Source of the DNA: an uncultured Lachnospiraceae bacterium
Lineage (GTDB): Bacteria > Bacillota > Clostridia > Lachnospirales > Lachnospiraceae
Direction of reading: 5' to 3'
Length of the DNA: 52,148 nt
Assembly (NCBI GenBank): GCA_934351835.1
Contig: CAKRJP010000018.1
Span: 1 to 52,148 of the forward strand
Below the pieces are notes generated by a model. The model saw nothing but the letters and a program-made list of their open reading frames with translations. It was not told where the DNA came from and made no database searches. Positions 1-8,185 of this stretch are shown here, piece after piece; the stretch's first letter is position 1; each line of letters opens with the position of its first letter. The position numbers and the translations under genes were made by a program.

Positions 1-30
1 CAAAATACAGAGGAATGGAGTTGTAAGAAT

Positions 31-405
31 ATGAAGAAACAGATTTATGATGAAAAGAACGGACTGAGCTACACATTGCATGGAGATTATTATCTGCCGG
101 ATCTGGAAATCAATGAGGAAGAACCTACATATGGGAAATATGGAATAATGCGAAAACAGTTTCTGAAGGAACACCGAAGTGCCAAGTATCAGTACTTGGT
201 ACTGACCGGGAAACTGACGGAGCATCTGAATCAGGTTGATAAAGAGGTTAGAGAAAAAGTTGAAATGTTGGTGGAACAACTGGCAGAACAGTGGGGAGTG
301 ACAGAAGAATTGAAGATGCAGAATCAGATGGAATGGGTGAGGAGGATGAATAATATTCTAGAAATAGCAGAAGAAATAATCGAGGGGAAGTTATTGTATG
401 TATAG
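31..405 (+). CDS. TnpV-like transposon-encoded protein
   Basis: This 124-residue protein matches the TnpV family, small proteins carried by Tn4451-type mobilisable transposons and related elements in Clostridia. The start MKKQIYDEKNGLSYTLHGDY and the segments YGIMRKQFLKEH and YLVLTGKL are typical of the family. The middle and C-terminus are helical and highly charged (EVREKVEMLVEQLAEQWGVTEELK). The biochemical role of TnpV is not established. The frame is open upstream to the window edge, but the chosen methionine is the family's usual start and has a GGAG about 10 bases before it. It marks the sequence to its left as part of a mobile element. No recombinase is visible in the window. Confidence 0.8.
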   Translation: MKKQIYDEKNGLSYTLHGDYYLPDLEINEEEPTYGKYGIMRKQFLKEHRSAKYQYLVLTGKLTEHLNQVDKEVREKVEMLVEQLAEQWGVTEELKMQNQMEWVRRMNNILEIAEEIIEGKLLYV

Positions 406-412
406 ATAGAAT

Positions 413-446
413 GGAGAGGCAATGTATAAAGCCTCTCTGCTTTTGT
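413..446 (+). terminator. Stem-loop terminator after the TnpV gene
   Basis: Half-sites GAGAGGC (414-420) and GCCTCTC (431-437) can pair around a 10-base loop and are followed by TGCTTTTG. It sits directly after the TnpV stop and before the promoter of the methyltransferase operon, so it probably separates the two transcripts. Confidence 0.65.
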
Positions 447-481
447 ATGTAAAAATAGTTAATAAGATAAAAAATAGAGCA

Positions 482-510
482 TTGCTTTTGTTCGTCCCGT
501 AGAATATAAT
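482..510 (+). promoter_or_regulatory. Sigma-A type promoter of the defence operon
   Basis: TTGCTT at 482-487 and a consensus TATAAT at 505-510 are separated by 17 bases. It is the only good promoter between the upstream terminator and the first operon gene, and from here to 8856 no gap exceeds 58 bases. I infer that it drives the whole operon. Confidence 0.6.
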
Positions 511-536
511 AAAAGATGAAAGAAGAGGTAAGTATT

Positions 537-734
537 ATGGGATATATGACTGCAAGTCAAGCTGCGAAAAAATGGAATATTTCTCAACGAAGAGTACAAA
601 TTTTGTGTGCAGAAAATCGTATAAAGGGTACCTTTAAGCTAGGAGAAGCATGGGCAATTCCAGAAGATGCAGTGAAACCAGAAGATAATAGGAAGGTAAG
701 AAAAGAAAATGAGAAAAAAACTAAACGCCATTGA
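537..734 (+). CDS. Small helix-turn-helix DNA-binding protein
   Basis: This 65-residue protein resembles excisionase/MerR-type single-domain helix-turn-helix proteins. MTASQAAKKWNISQRRVQILC forms the helix-turn-helix, and GEAWAIPEDAVKP is the C-terminal wing common to this group. An in-frame ATG lies 21 bases upstream at 516, but AGAGG at 522-526 is well placed only for the start used here. The gene comes straight after the promoter and overlaps the first methyltransferase gene by 26 bases. That position would suit a regulator of the operon, in the place a controller protein occupies in many restriction-modification systems, but it is not of the classic C-protein (Xre) type. The target is unknown. 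Confidence 0.7.
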   Translation: MGYMTASQAAKKWNISQRRVQILCAENRIKGTFKLGEAWAIPEDAVKPEDNRKVRKENEKKTKRH

Positions 735-1761
735 TTTATTTTGTGGTTGTGGAGGTTTATCATATGGATTTGAAAAAGCTGGATACAACATTTTGTTAGG
801 AATAGATAATGATGCTAAAGCACTGGAAACATTTGAATTGAATCATACAGGGGCAAAATCAATATGTGGAGATATAACAGAGATAACATACAAAAAAGAT
901 ATTAAACCATTAATTGGGAACAAATCAATAGATGTAATTATAGGTGGACCTCCGTGTCAGGGAATGTCTTTGTCGGGACCTAGAAAATTTGAAGATCCGA
1001 GAAATAAGCTTTATTTATCTTATATACGGTTAGTAGAGGAAATCCAGCCGAAAGCGTTTGTAATAGAAAATGTACCAGGTCTTGTTGGATTATTTGGTGG
1101 ACAAATAAAAGATAGTATTATTCAAAAATTCACAAAACTAGGATACAAAATACAGTATAAGATACTATGTGCAGCAGATTATGGTGTGCCGCAAAATAGA
1201 AGACGAGTTGTGTTTGTGGGAATGAAAGAAGGGTGTTTTGAATATCCGGATATTATTCCGCAGAAAGTAAGCTGTAGTATGGCATTGTCAGATTTACCAA
1301 CGTTAGAAAATGATTTGGGAAGTGAAAATGTACCATATCTTACAGAAGCACAGAATGATTATCAGAAGTTGATGAGAAAAAATTCCAAAGAGGTTAAAAA
1401 TCATATTGCGGCCAATCATTCCGAAAAGGTAAAAAAAATAATATCAATGGTTCCAGATGGTGGAAATTATAAAGATTTGCCAGAAGAATATAAGAATAGT
1501 AGAAATTTTCATGTTGCATGGACAAGATTTGCAAGTGATAAACCAGCACCAACGATTGATACAGGGCATAGACATCATTTTCATTATAAATTTAATCGAG
1601 TACCAACCGTTAGGGAATGTGCAAGATTGCAGTCATTTCCGGACGATTTTATTTTTTTAGGAAATAAAACACAGCAATTTAGGCAAGTAGGAAATGCGGT
1701 TCCGCCACTTATGGCAAAATATATAGCTGAACAATTAACTAAAGCATTGGAGGCAAAATAG
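709..1761 (+). CDS. DNA (cytosine-5)-methyltransferase, first of three
   Basis: This enzyme transfers a methyl group from S-adenosylmethionine to C5 of cytosine in a specific DNA site. All core motifs are present: DLFCGCGG (9-16, cofactor binding), GGPPCQG (79-85, catalytic Cys83), ENV (120-122), PQNRRRVVFVG, and QVGNAVPP near the C-terminus. The 350-residue length is normal, with the target-recognition region between the QNRRR and QVGNAVPP motifs. ATG is preceded by AAGG, and the gene starts inside the helix-turn-helix gene. The nuclease-like gene starts 1 base after its stop, which is the layout of a type II restriction-modification pair. Methylation should protect host DNA. The recognition site cannot be read from sequence. 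Confidence 0.95.
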   Translation: MRKKLNAIDLFCGCGGLSYGFEKAGYNILLGIDNDAKALETFELNHTGAKSICGDITEITYKKDIKPLIGNKSIDVIIGGPPCQGMSLSGPRKFEDPRNKLYLSYIRLVEEIQPKAFVIENVPGLVGLFGGQIKDSIIQKFTKLGYKIQYKILCAADYGVPQNRRRVVFVGMKEGCFEYPDIIPQKVSCSMALSDLPTLENDLGSENVPYLTEAQNDYQKLMRKNSKEVKNHIAANHSEKVKKIISMVPDGGNYKDLPEEYKNSRNFHVAWTRFASDKPAPTIDTGHRHHFHYKFNRVPTVRECARLQSFPDDFIFLGNKTQQFRQVGNAVPPLMAKYIAEQLTKALEAK

Positions 1762-1762
1762 T

Positions 1763-3226
1763 ATGATAGAGTATCAAATACCTGATGAATATTTTTTTAG
1801 ACTACATCATGTACGTCCACGATTTAAGGGTGATATAGAAAATGTACTGATTTATATTGCAGAAGAAATATCAAGGGTAGGAGAAAAGAAAACGGATGAA
1901 TTTATTTCTGATGTAAATGCAGCTCTATTTCGATATCCTGGAAATGCACATAGAGAATTGAAAACTATAAATAATTGGAGAACAGAAATCTCAGCTTTAT
2001 TTGGATTTATTGAACATACAAAGACAACAGATAAACCAGGAAGACGTGCAATTGAATTAGCACATAATCAAGATTTAGTAGAGTGCTTTAAGATATTTCT
2101 GTATAACTTTCAATATCCGGGTGCACATATTAAACCCAAAGGGGTATTAGAGCAAATTGAGCATGGAGTAAAATTTAAACCAGCACAGTATATATTGAAA
2201 TTGTTAAAGTATGCAAATAGAGAGGGTGGTAATTCAATTGGAATTACAAAACCAGAAGTATGCCATTGTATATTTAATGATTTGCGAGTTACTAGAGACA
2301 ATGAAGGCGTTGAAAAAACATGGAAAAGAATCACGGTCAATAGAAAAAATAAAGTCATGTATGATCAAACAGGAGATGTTATCCGTTATGCCGGAGATAT
2401 TCTAGATTATTTAGAAATAGCTAATCTGCTCAAGACTTATGATAGCAGAATGTATTACCTAAACACACTTGAAGAGGAATCAATCATAAAATTTTGTGAA
2501 TCGACAGAATGGTTTGATAAGTATGATGATATGATAGAAAAACGTAGGGGCAGTTTGGAAAAGATAAAAATGTATAGTACCAGTTGGTTTTCATATGTTA
2601 ATAGAAATATGGAAGATACAGATTTTTCAACAGATATTTTAGCCTATATTGCAAATAGTAAAGAAGAATTACAAGAACTAAAGGAAAATGCAAAAAATAC
2701 TAAAGATGCTGTATTGGCAGATTTTATTGAAAGAGATAATGTATTAGAAAAACGTATTGCAACATATTATGATAAATTCACAACAAAAGACATTGGTGAT
2801 ATTGGAGAAAGTTTGATTCATGGACACGAGTGTATGAGAATGAAATTAGGTGGACGTGAAGATTTGATACATTTGATTAAGAGAATACCAACCCAGTTTG
2901 CAGTTGGATATGATATTAGTTCAATAGAATTAGATGAAAGAAAAAGATATATAGAGGTTAAGACGACTATTAGCTCAAAACCATTACATTTTAACAGAAT
3001 TCATTTGACAAAAAATGAATGGAATACAGCAAATAGTACACATGATAGATATTATGTATATCGATTGTTATTGAGTAAATCAGAAAAGAAATTATTTTTA
3101 TTACAGGATCCGGTGGGACTTTATAAGAAGGATATGATTGACATGATACCTTCTGACGGTGCAGATATAACATTTGATCCTAAAAATGTAGGACGGTTTG
3201 AGGAGTTATTAACATGGAAAAATTAA
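1763..3226 (+). CDS. DUF3883 (NOV_C) PD-(D/E)XK nuclease-like protein, probable restriction endonuclease
   Basis: The C-terminal part of this 487-residue protein matches the DUF3883/NO VEIN C-terminal domain. Its order of residues fits a PD-(D/E)XK nuclease: Glu349 in IGESLI, Asp384 in VGYDISS, then Glu398-x-Lys400 in YIEVKTT, followed by HLTKNEWNTA and YYVYRLLL. The first 340 residues are not recognised as a named domain. They include a region (ITKPEVCHCIFNDLRVTRD, WKRITVNRKNK) that looks like a DNA-binding portion of some type II enzymes. The gene lies between two cytosine methyltransferase genes, 1 base after one and overlapping the next by 13 bases, so I infer it is the restriction partner. 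A GGAGG at 1749-1753 supports the start. Direct proof of cleavage is lacking. Confidence 0.75.
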   Translation: MIEYQIPDEYFFRLHHVRPRFKGDIENVLIYIAEEISRVGEKKTDEFISDVNAALFRYPGNAHRELKTINNWRTEISALFGFIEHTKTTDKPGRRAIELAHNQDLVECFKIFLYNFQYPGAHIKPKGVLEQIEHGVKFKPAQYILKLLKYANREGGNSIGITKPEVCHCIFNDLRVTRDNEGVEKTWKRITVNRKNKVMYDQTGDVIRYAGDILDYLEIANLLKTYDSRMYYLNTLEEESIIKFCESTEWFDKYDDMIEKRRGSLEKIKMYSTSWFSYVNRNMEDTDFSTDILAYIANSKEELQELKENAKNTKDAVLADFIERDNVLEKRIATYYDKFTTKDIGDIGESLIHGHECMRMKLGGREDLIHLIKRIPTQFAVGYDISSIELDERKRYIEVKTTISSKPLHFNRIHLTKNEWNTANSTHDRYYVYRLLLSKSEKKLFLLQDPVGLYKKDMIDMIPSDGADITFDPKNVGRFEELLTWKN

Positions 3227-4182
3227 GAGTAGCTTCACTATTTTGCGGATGTGGTGGAACGGATGTAGGTTTATTGGGAGATTTTGATTTTTTGGGAAAA
3301 CATTATAATTCAAATGATATGCAAATCGTTTATGCAAATGATATTGATGATAACGCATGTAACATTTTTAAAGAAAATTTTGGAATTATTCCAGATAATC
3401 GAGATATACGAGAAGTGAAATCAGATGATATACCAGAATTTGATATTTTGACAGGTGGATTTCCATGCCAGTCATTTTCTATTGTTGCACAAAATCCAAA
3501 AAGACTTGGGGTGAAAGATGAAAGAGGTAAACTTTTTTTTGAAATGTGTAGAATTCTTAAAGAAAAACAACCAAAATGTTTTATAGCTGAGAATGTAAAA
3601 GGGATTCTTACAGCAAATAAAAAAAGTGCGTTTCCATTAATTTTGAAAGAGTTTGAAGATAGTGGATATGATGTACAGTATCGTATATTAAATTCTGCAA
3701 ATTATGGTGTTCCACAAAAACGGGAACGTGTTATTATTGTGGGATTTAGGAGTGACTTAAATATTAAATTTGACTTTCCGGAGAGCATAATTAACGATGA
3801 AAGTAAATTTGAACCACTAGAAAAGGTTGTTGAAAAATCTGTAGATGAAAAATATTTTTTTAGTCAGCGTGCAGTTGAAGGTATGTTGCGAAGAAGAGAA
3901 AGTATGAATAAGGGGCGAGCACAGGATCTGTCAAAACCATGTAATACCGTTGGCGCCCATTTGGCGAAAGTTTCTTTAAATAGTACGGATCCGGTATTGA
4001 AAGAAGGAGAGAAGTATAGACGATTTACGCCAAGAGAAGTGGCAAGAATTCAATCATTTCCAGAAAATTTTGAATTGGTTGGAAGTGAAGCAGCACAGTA
4101 TAGAGCATTGGGAAATGCAATTCCACCAGTAATGTTTTGGTATGTGGCCAATGCGGTGAAAGAAAATTTGTCTACAATATAG
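3214..4182 (+). CDS. DNA (cytosine-5)-methyltransferase, second of three
   Basis: This C5-cytosine methyltransferase has the motifs SLFCGCGG (8-15), GGFPCQSFS (81-89, catalytic Cys85), ENVKG (126-130), VPQKRERVIIVG and RALGNAIPP. It is of the GGFPCQSFS type and is clearly different from the first and third enzymes, which carry GGPPCQG. It therefore probably recognises a different strand or a different site. At 322 residues it is at the short end of the family but complete. The start overlaps the nuclease-like gene by 13 bases and is preceded by GAGGAG. Two different methyltransferases flanking one nuclease is a common layout where the recognition site is asymmetric and each strand needs its own enzyme. 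Confidence 0.94.
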   Translation: MEKLRVASLFCGCGGTDVGLLGDFDFLGKHYNSNDMQIVYANDIDDNACNIFKENFGIIPDNRDIREVKSDDIPEFDILTGGFPCQSFSIVAQNPKRLGVKDERGKLFFEMCRILKEKQPKCFIAENVKGILTANKKSAFPLILKEFEDSGYDVQYRILNSANYGVPQKRERVIIVGFRSDLNIKFDFPESIINDESKFEPLEKVVEKSVDEKYFFSQRAVEGMLRRRESMNKGRAQDLSKPCNTVGAHLAKVSLNSTDPVLKEGEKYRRFTPREVARIQSFPENFELVGSEAAQYRALGNAIPPVMFWYVANAVKENLSTI

Positions 4183-4240
4183 AAAAATGCGATGAAAAAA
4201 GAAAATAATAACGGCTAGTGGAATATTATGAGGTGGAAGA

Positions 4241-5437
4241 ATGTATGTTGATTTGTTTGCCGGATGTGGGGGCTTATCATATGGATTATATAATGCCGGA
4301 TGGCAAGGGCTTTTTGCTGTAGAAAAAAATAAAGATGCTTTTGCAACATTAAAATATAATTTGATAGATAGTCGGGACCATTTTAATTGGCCAACTTGGT
4401 TAGAAAAAGATTGTATAGATATTAATGATTTAATAGTGGAACATCGACAAGAACTAGAAAAATTAAGAGGAACAGTTGAGCTGGTTGTAGGTGGACCACC
4501 TTGTCAGGGATTTTCGATGGCAGGGAAAAGAAAAGGAACTGATATACGAAATAGATTATATAATGCATATATAGAATTTGTGAAATTAGTTCAACCGAAA
4601 ATGCTCTTTTTTGAAAATGTACATGGATTTACAGTTGCATTTAAGCGAAAATATAAGGGAAAAGAAATAAAAGGTATTCCATATTCTGAAAAACTAATTA
4701 AAGCTTTAAAAAAACTTGGATATGATGTGGCGTTTAAAGAATTGATAATGTCTGATTATGGTGTGCCACAGAATCGAAAGCGTTTTATTTTGTTTGCTAT
4801 AAGAAATGGAAATGCTAAAGATTTTTTTGAAAGATTAGAAAAAAATAAAGAAAATTTTTTGAAACAAAAAGAATTATATTTAAAGGTAAATGTTTCAGAG
4901 GCTATTGGCGATTTATTACAAGAATATGGAGAGGTTCAAAGCCAAGATTCGCCTAAATTCATGAATGGAGTATATGGACCAGCACAGTCATCATATCAGA
5001 GATATATGAGACGGAATGTTCAGGGAGTGCAAATACCGAATAGCCATAGGTTTGCGAAACCTAGGAAAGAAACAAAGGAATTATTTGTTGCATTGATGAA
5101 TGCTTCGCAGGAAGCGATTCGAATTACCCCAAAGATGAATTTAGTAGATGGATTAAAAAAACGGGGTGTGACACCATTAAAGTCGAAGTGTATTTGTCCA
5201 ACTATTACGTCAATACCAGATGATTTTATTCATTATAAAGAGCCGAGAATTATGACAGTTCGAGAGTGTGCAAGAATTCAGAGCTTTACAGACGATTATA
5301 TTTTTCTTGGAAATTATACGACAGGTGGATCACGACGAAAAACAGAAGTACCAAGATATACACAGGTTGCAAATGCTGTTCCACCACTTTTCGCAGAACA
5401 GGTTGGAGTTATATTAAGGAGTATGAGAGATGGATAA
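4241..5437 (+). CDS. DNA (cytosine-5)-methyltransferase, third of three
   Basis: The 398-residue protein begins almost directly with the cofactor motif (VDLFAGCGG, 3-11) and has GGPPCQGFS (84-92, catalytic Cys88), ENVHG (125-129), VPQNRKRFILF and QVANAVPP. The usual GN in the last motif is AN here. AGGTGG at 4231-4236 lies just before ATG. It resembles the first enzyme in its catalytic region and in the DxRNxLYxxYI block after it. It has a longer variable region and an extra segment before the last motif (GGSRRKTEVPRYTQ). The 58-base gap before it is the widest in the operon, while its 3' end overlaps the ATPase gene by 8 bases. That overlap ties it to the sensor genes. Confidence 0.94.
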   Translation: MYVDLFAGCGGLSYGLYNAGWQGLFAVEKNKDAFATLKYNLIDSRDHFNWPTWLEKDCIDINDLIVEHRQELEKLRGTVELVVGGPPCQGFSMAGKRKGTDIRNRLYNAYIEFVKLVQPKMLFFENVHGFTVAFKRKYKGKEIKGIPYSEKLIKALKKLGYDVAFKELIMSDYGVPQNRKRFILFAIRNGNAKDFFERLEKNKENFLKQKELYLKVNVSEAIGDLLQEYGEVQSQDSPKFMNGVYGPAQSSYQRYMRRNVQGVQIPNSHRFAKPRKETKELFVALMNASQEAIRITPKMNLVDGLKKRGVTPLKSKCICPTITSIPDDFIHYKEPRIMTVRECARIQSFTDDYIFLGNYTTGGSRRKTEVPRYTQVANAVPPLFAEQVGVILRSMRDG

Positions 5438-7541
5438 AGTAGCGTTGAGTTTTAGCACAAATGCTAAATTAGAAAAATTAATTGGGCGAGAATTGATAAC
5501 AAATAATATTATAGCTATTTTTGAATTAATTAAAAATTCTTATGATGCATTTGCGCACAATGCGACTGTTTCTTTTGAAGGGTTTGATATATCGAGTAAA
5601 GATTTAGGAAAAGTGCGTCATTCAGAACGTGTGATTTCAAATGTGGATTCCAGAATTATAATAAAAGATGATGGAGTAGGAATGTCATTTGAGGAAGTAA
5701 AAACGAAATGGATGGAGATAGGTACAACAAGTAAGGAAAATACATATATTGAAAAATCATTATATTCTAGTGAAGACAAAAGAGTTATTAATGGCGAAAA
5801 AGGAATAGGAAGATTTGGGGCAGATAAATTAGGTTCGTTATTAAGATTGATAAGTGTTGGAGCAGATGGCTATGAAAAAACAACATTAGAAATTGACTGG
5901 AATAAGTTTGATGATCATGAGAAGAAGATACAAGATATAGATTTTGATTGTTATGTTGAGCGATGTACAACACCACAAAAAACAGGGTTAACATTAGAAA
6001 TATCTTTATTACGTGATAAATGGACAATTGCTGATATCGTAAAATTAAAAAATCATTTAAAAAAATTGATATCACCTTTTGCACAAGAGCAGGAACGTTT
6101 TCAAATATATTTAGAATATAGTAAAAATGATATAGAAAGAATAGTTAATGATTCCTTTGAATATGCAACTACGGGAATAATTGCGAATATTGATCAGTAT
6201 GGTCTTATGAAATATGAGATATATACAGCATTGGAATCGGAATGTAAAGAAATAAAATTAGTTCCTCCAGGATTTGGACCATTGAAATTACAAATTCTGT
6301 ATATGGATAAAGCGGCAAAAAATGCATTTACAAGAAGGACCGGAACAACCACAAAGGATTATGGAAATATAAAAGTATTTAGAGATGACTTTAGAGTGTT
6401 GCCCTATGGTGAAAAAGAAAACGATTGGTTAGGGATAGATAATAAACATGCGCAGGGAGCGTTTAGAACATTTGGAACTAGAGACTTAGTGGGGTATGTG
6501 CAGATTAGTAAAATTGACAATCCAATATTAAAAGATGCGACAAGCCGGCAAGGATTAAATGAAGATATTAAGGAGTTTGATGAATTTAAGGCATTCATTT
6601 GGCGTTGTATAGAATTGTTGCAGACATTTGTTTTTAACCAAATTAAACAAGAGTCAGAAAAGCAAGGAGAGATAATAAAGGGAAAAGTTAAGGAAATAAA
6701 AAAAGATATAACTGTTTTTAAAAATGAAATGCCAAACATATATGATAATATAGCTATTTCAGATGAAGACAAAGAGTTATTAGTTACGAGAACTAATAAA
6801 ACTTTGGAAACGATAAATAATAATATTGACTATGTGGAACAAGCAAATCGTCAACTTTCAAATCGAGTGAAAGTGATGGAAAAAATAGTAGGTGCGGAAA
6901 ATCGGCTATATGATATGCTTCATGCAATTAAAAATAGGTTAACGGCGTTAGAAGCGGTTGTTTCGAATTTGGAGATTGAAGCTAAAAAGAATAATATAGA
7001 GTATGATAAAAATTTTGTAGATCGAATATTAAAAGATATTAGTAGAATGGTCATGTCTGCAATGCGACGTAGTTCTCCACGTAGAAAAAAAAGAGATACT
7101 ATTATTTTATCTTATTTTATCGAAGAATTTATTGAGGAAAACAAGAAAGTTTATAATGATATTGAATTTGAATTTACTGTAGATAATTATTATCGTATAT
7201 TTGTAAATGTTGAAGAGTTGAGGATTTCTTTAGAAAACTTATTAGATAATGCTGTTAAAGCAATGCAAAAAGAAGAAAATAAAAAAATACTTATTTACAT
7301 TACAAAGCAAAGCAAAAGTATTAATTTGTATTTTGAAGATAACGGGACTGGAGTATCGAAAGAACTTGCACCATTTATATTCAATGTTAGTTTTACAACG
7401 ACTAATGGTTCTGGAATCGGGCTTCCTAATGTGCTAGATTTTATGAAAGATGAAGGTGGAGATATTAACTTGCTAGAACAAGGTAAATTAAAAGGAGCAG
7501 CATTTGAAATGGTTTTTCCGATTAAAGGAGGGGTAATGTGA
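5430..7541 (+). CDS. Double GHKL ATPase: MORC/HSP90-type N-terminus fused to a histidine-kinase-like C-terminus
   Basis: This 703-residue soluble protein has two Bergerat-fold ATPase regions. The N-terminal one has the HSP90/MutL/MORC pattern: ELIKNSYDA (32-40), DDGVGM (80-85) and GEKGIGRFG (122-130). The C-terminal one looks like a histidine kinase: LHAIKNRLTAL with His498 where the H-box should be, an N-box (LENLLDNAVKAM, near 600-611), DNGTGV (from 637) and GSGIGL (from 660). Between them is a long charged helical stretch (about 400-490) that could be a coiled coil. No membrane segment or signal peptide is seen. The receiver-domain gene starts on GTGA at its stop. MORC-like ATPases are known from restriction-modification operons; the kinase fusion suggests a cytoplasmic sensor that passes phosphate to the next protein. 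That role is inferred. Confidence 0.85.
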   Translation: MDKVALSFSTNAKLEKLIGRELITNNIIAIFELIKNSYDAFAHNATVSFEGFDISSKDLGKVRHSERVISNVDSRIIIKDDGVGMSFEEVKTKWMEIGTTSKENTYIEKSLYSSEDKRVINGEKGIGRFGADKLGSLLRLISVGADGYEKTTLEIDWNKFDDHEKKIQDIDFDCYVERCTTPQKTGLTLEISLLRDKWTIADIVKLKNHLKKLISPFAQEQERFQIYLEYSKNDIERIVNDSFEYATTGIIANIDQYGLMKYEIYTALESECKEIKLVPPGFGPLKLQILYMDKAAKNAFTRRTGTTTKDYGNIKVFRDDFRVLPYGEKENDWLGIDNKHAQGAFRTFGTRDLVGYVQISKIDNPILKDATSRQGLNEDIKEFDEFKAFIWRCIELLQTFVFNQIKQESEKQGEIIKGKVKEIKKDITVFKNEMPNIYDNIAISDEDKELLVTRTNKTLETINNNIDYVEQANRQLSNRVKVMEKIVGAENRLYDMLHAIKNRLTALEAVVSNLEIEAKKNNIEYDKNFVDRILKDISRMVMSAMRRSSPRRKKRDTIILSYFIEEFIEENKKVYNDIEFEFTVDNYYRIFVNVEELRISLENLLDNAVKAMQKEENKKILIYITKQSKSINLYFEDNGTGVSKELAPFIFNVSFTTTNGSGIGLPNVLDFMKDEGGDINLLEQGKLKGAAFEMVFPIKGGVM

Positions 7542-8185
7542 GAACCTACAAAATTATATTCATTGATGACGAAGTTGAAATAATTAATAAAATAATGAGT
7601 GCAGTAAAAAATTTGCTTTCATTGGAACAAGGATACGATATTGATTTTTCTGTATTAAAAGAACAAAAGGAAATAGAAAATTTAAATAATATAGCAGCTG
7701 ACATAGTATTGTTTGATTGTGCAATGGGTGCAGCATCATTAAATTTTGGAGAGTGTGACGAAACTAGATTTGGTGTTGATTTAATGAAGAAATTTCGAGA
7801 AAATAATGAAAGAACAAAGATAATATTTTATTCGGGAGGTTTTTCGTTAAAGGGAGCACAATGTTATGATTTTACAAATGAGGAAATGCTTCAATTGATT
7901 AATGATCTACATATATATAAAATGATTCCGAAGGAAGCTGAATACATATCGGAAGCAATCATAGAGGCAATTAATGAATTAGATGCAATAATAATGAGCT
8001 TGGAAGATTTAAAGGAAGAATATCAAAGTAGCGGAGATTTTTTGGTAAATGATACATTATATCCAATTGATCGAATGTTGGAAGAGTTAAAGAAAGGGAC
8101 AAGACTGGGAGAAGAATTTAGAAAAAGTATACTCAAAATGGTTTTAACGTATATGATGAAATTTGGTGGGGATGAAGAGGAATGA
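7538..8185 (+). CDS. Response-regulator receiver-domain protein
   Basis: The first half of this 215-residue protein is a receiver domain. It has the acidic pair Asp10-Asp11 in IIFIDDE, the probable phosphoacceptor Asp60 in ADIVLFD, and Ser99 in IIFYSGG at the conserved Ser/Thr position. Lys128 or Lys132 in IYKMIPKEAE stands in for the conserved lysine. The loop after Asp60 is longer than normal (GAASLNFGECDETRFG). There is no DNA-binding domain. The remaining 70 residues are helical and acidic (LEDLKEEYQ, LEELKKGTRLGEEF), so the output is probably protein-protein contact. Translation starts at GTG and the stop overlaps the next ATG. Position between a kinase-like protein and a protease-like protein suggests it relays the signal. 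Confidence 0.85.
   Translation: MRTYKIIFIDDEVEIINKIMSAVKNLLSLEQGYDIDFSVLKEQKEIENLNNIAADIVLFDCAMGAASLNFGECDETRFGVDLMKKFRENNERTKIIFYSGGFSLKGAQCYDFTNEEMLQLINDLHIYKMIPKEAEYISEAIIEAINELDAIIMSLEDLKEEYQSSGDFLVNDTLYPIDRMLEELKKGTRLGEEFRKSILKMVLTYMMKFGGDEEE

Noticed and set aside
516..536. Upstream ATG giving a 72-residue form of the helix-turn-helix protein
   Set aside because: The Shine-Dalgarno-like AGAGG lies between this ATG and the one at 537, so the later start is favoured.
537..734. Classic restriction-modification controller (C) protein
   Set aside because: The position fits, but the helix-turn-helix is of the excisionase/MerR kind rather than the Xre-type fold of C proteins, and no C-box dyads were seen at the promoter.
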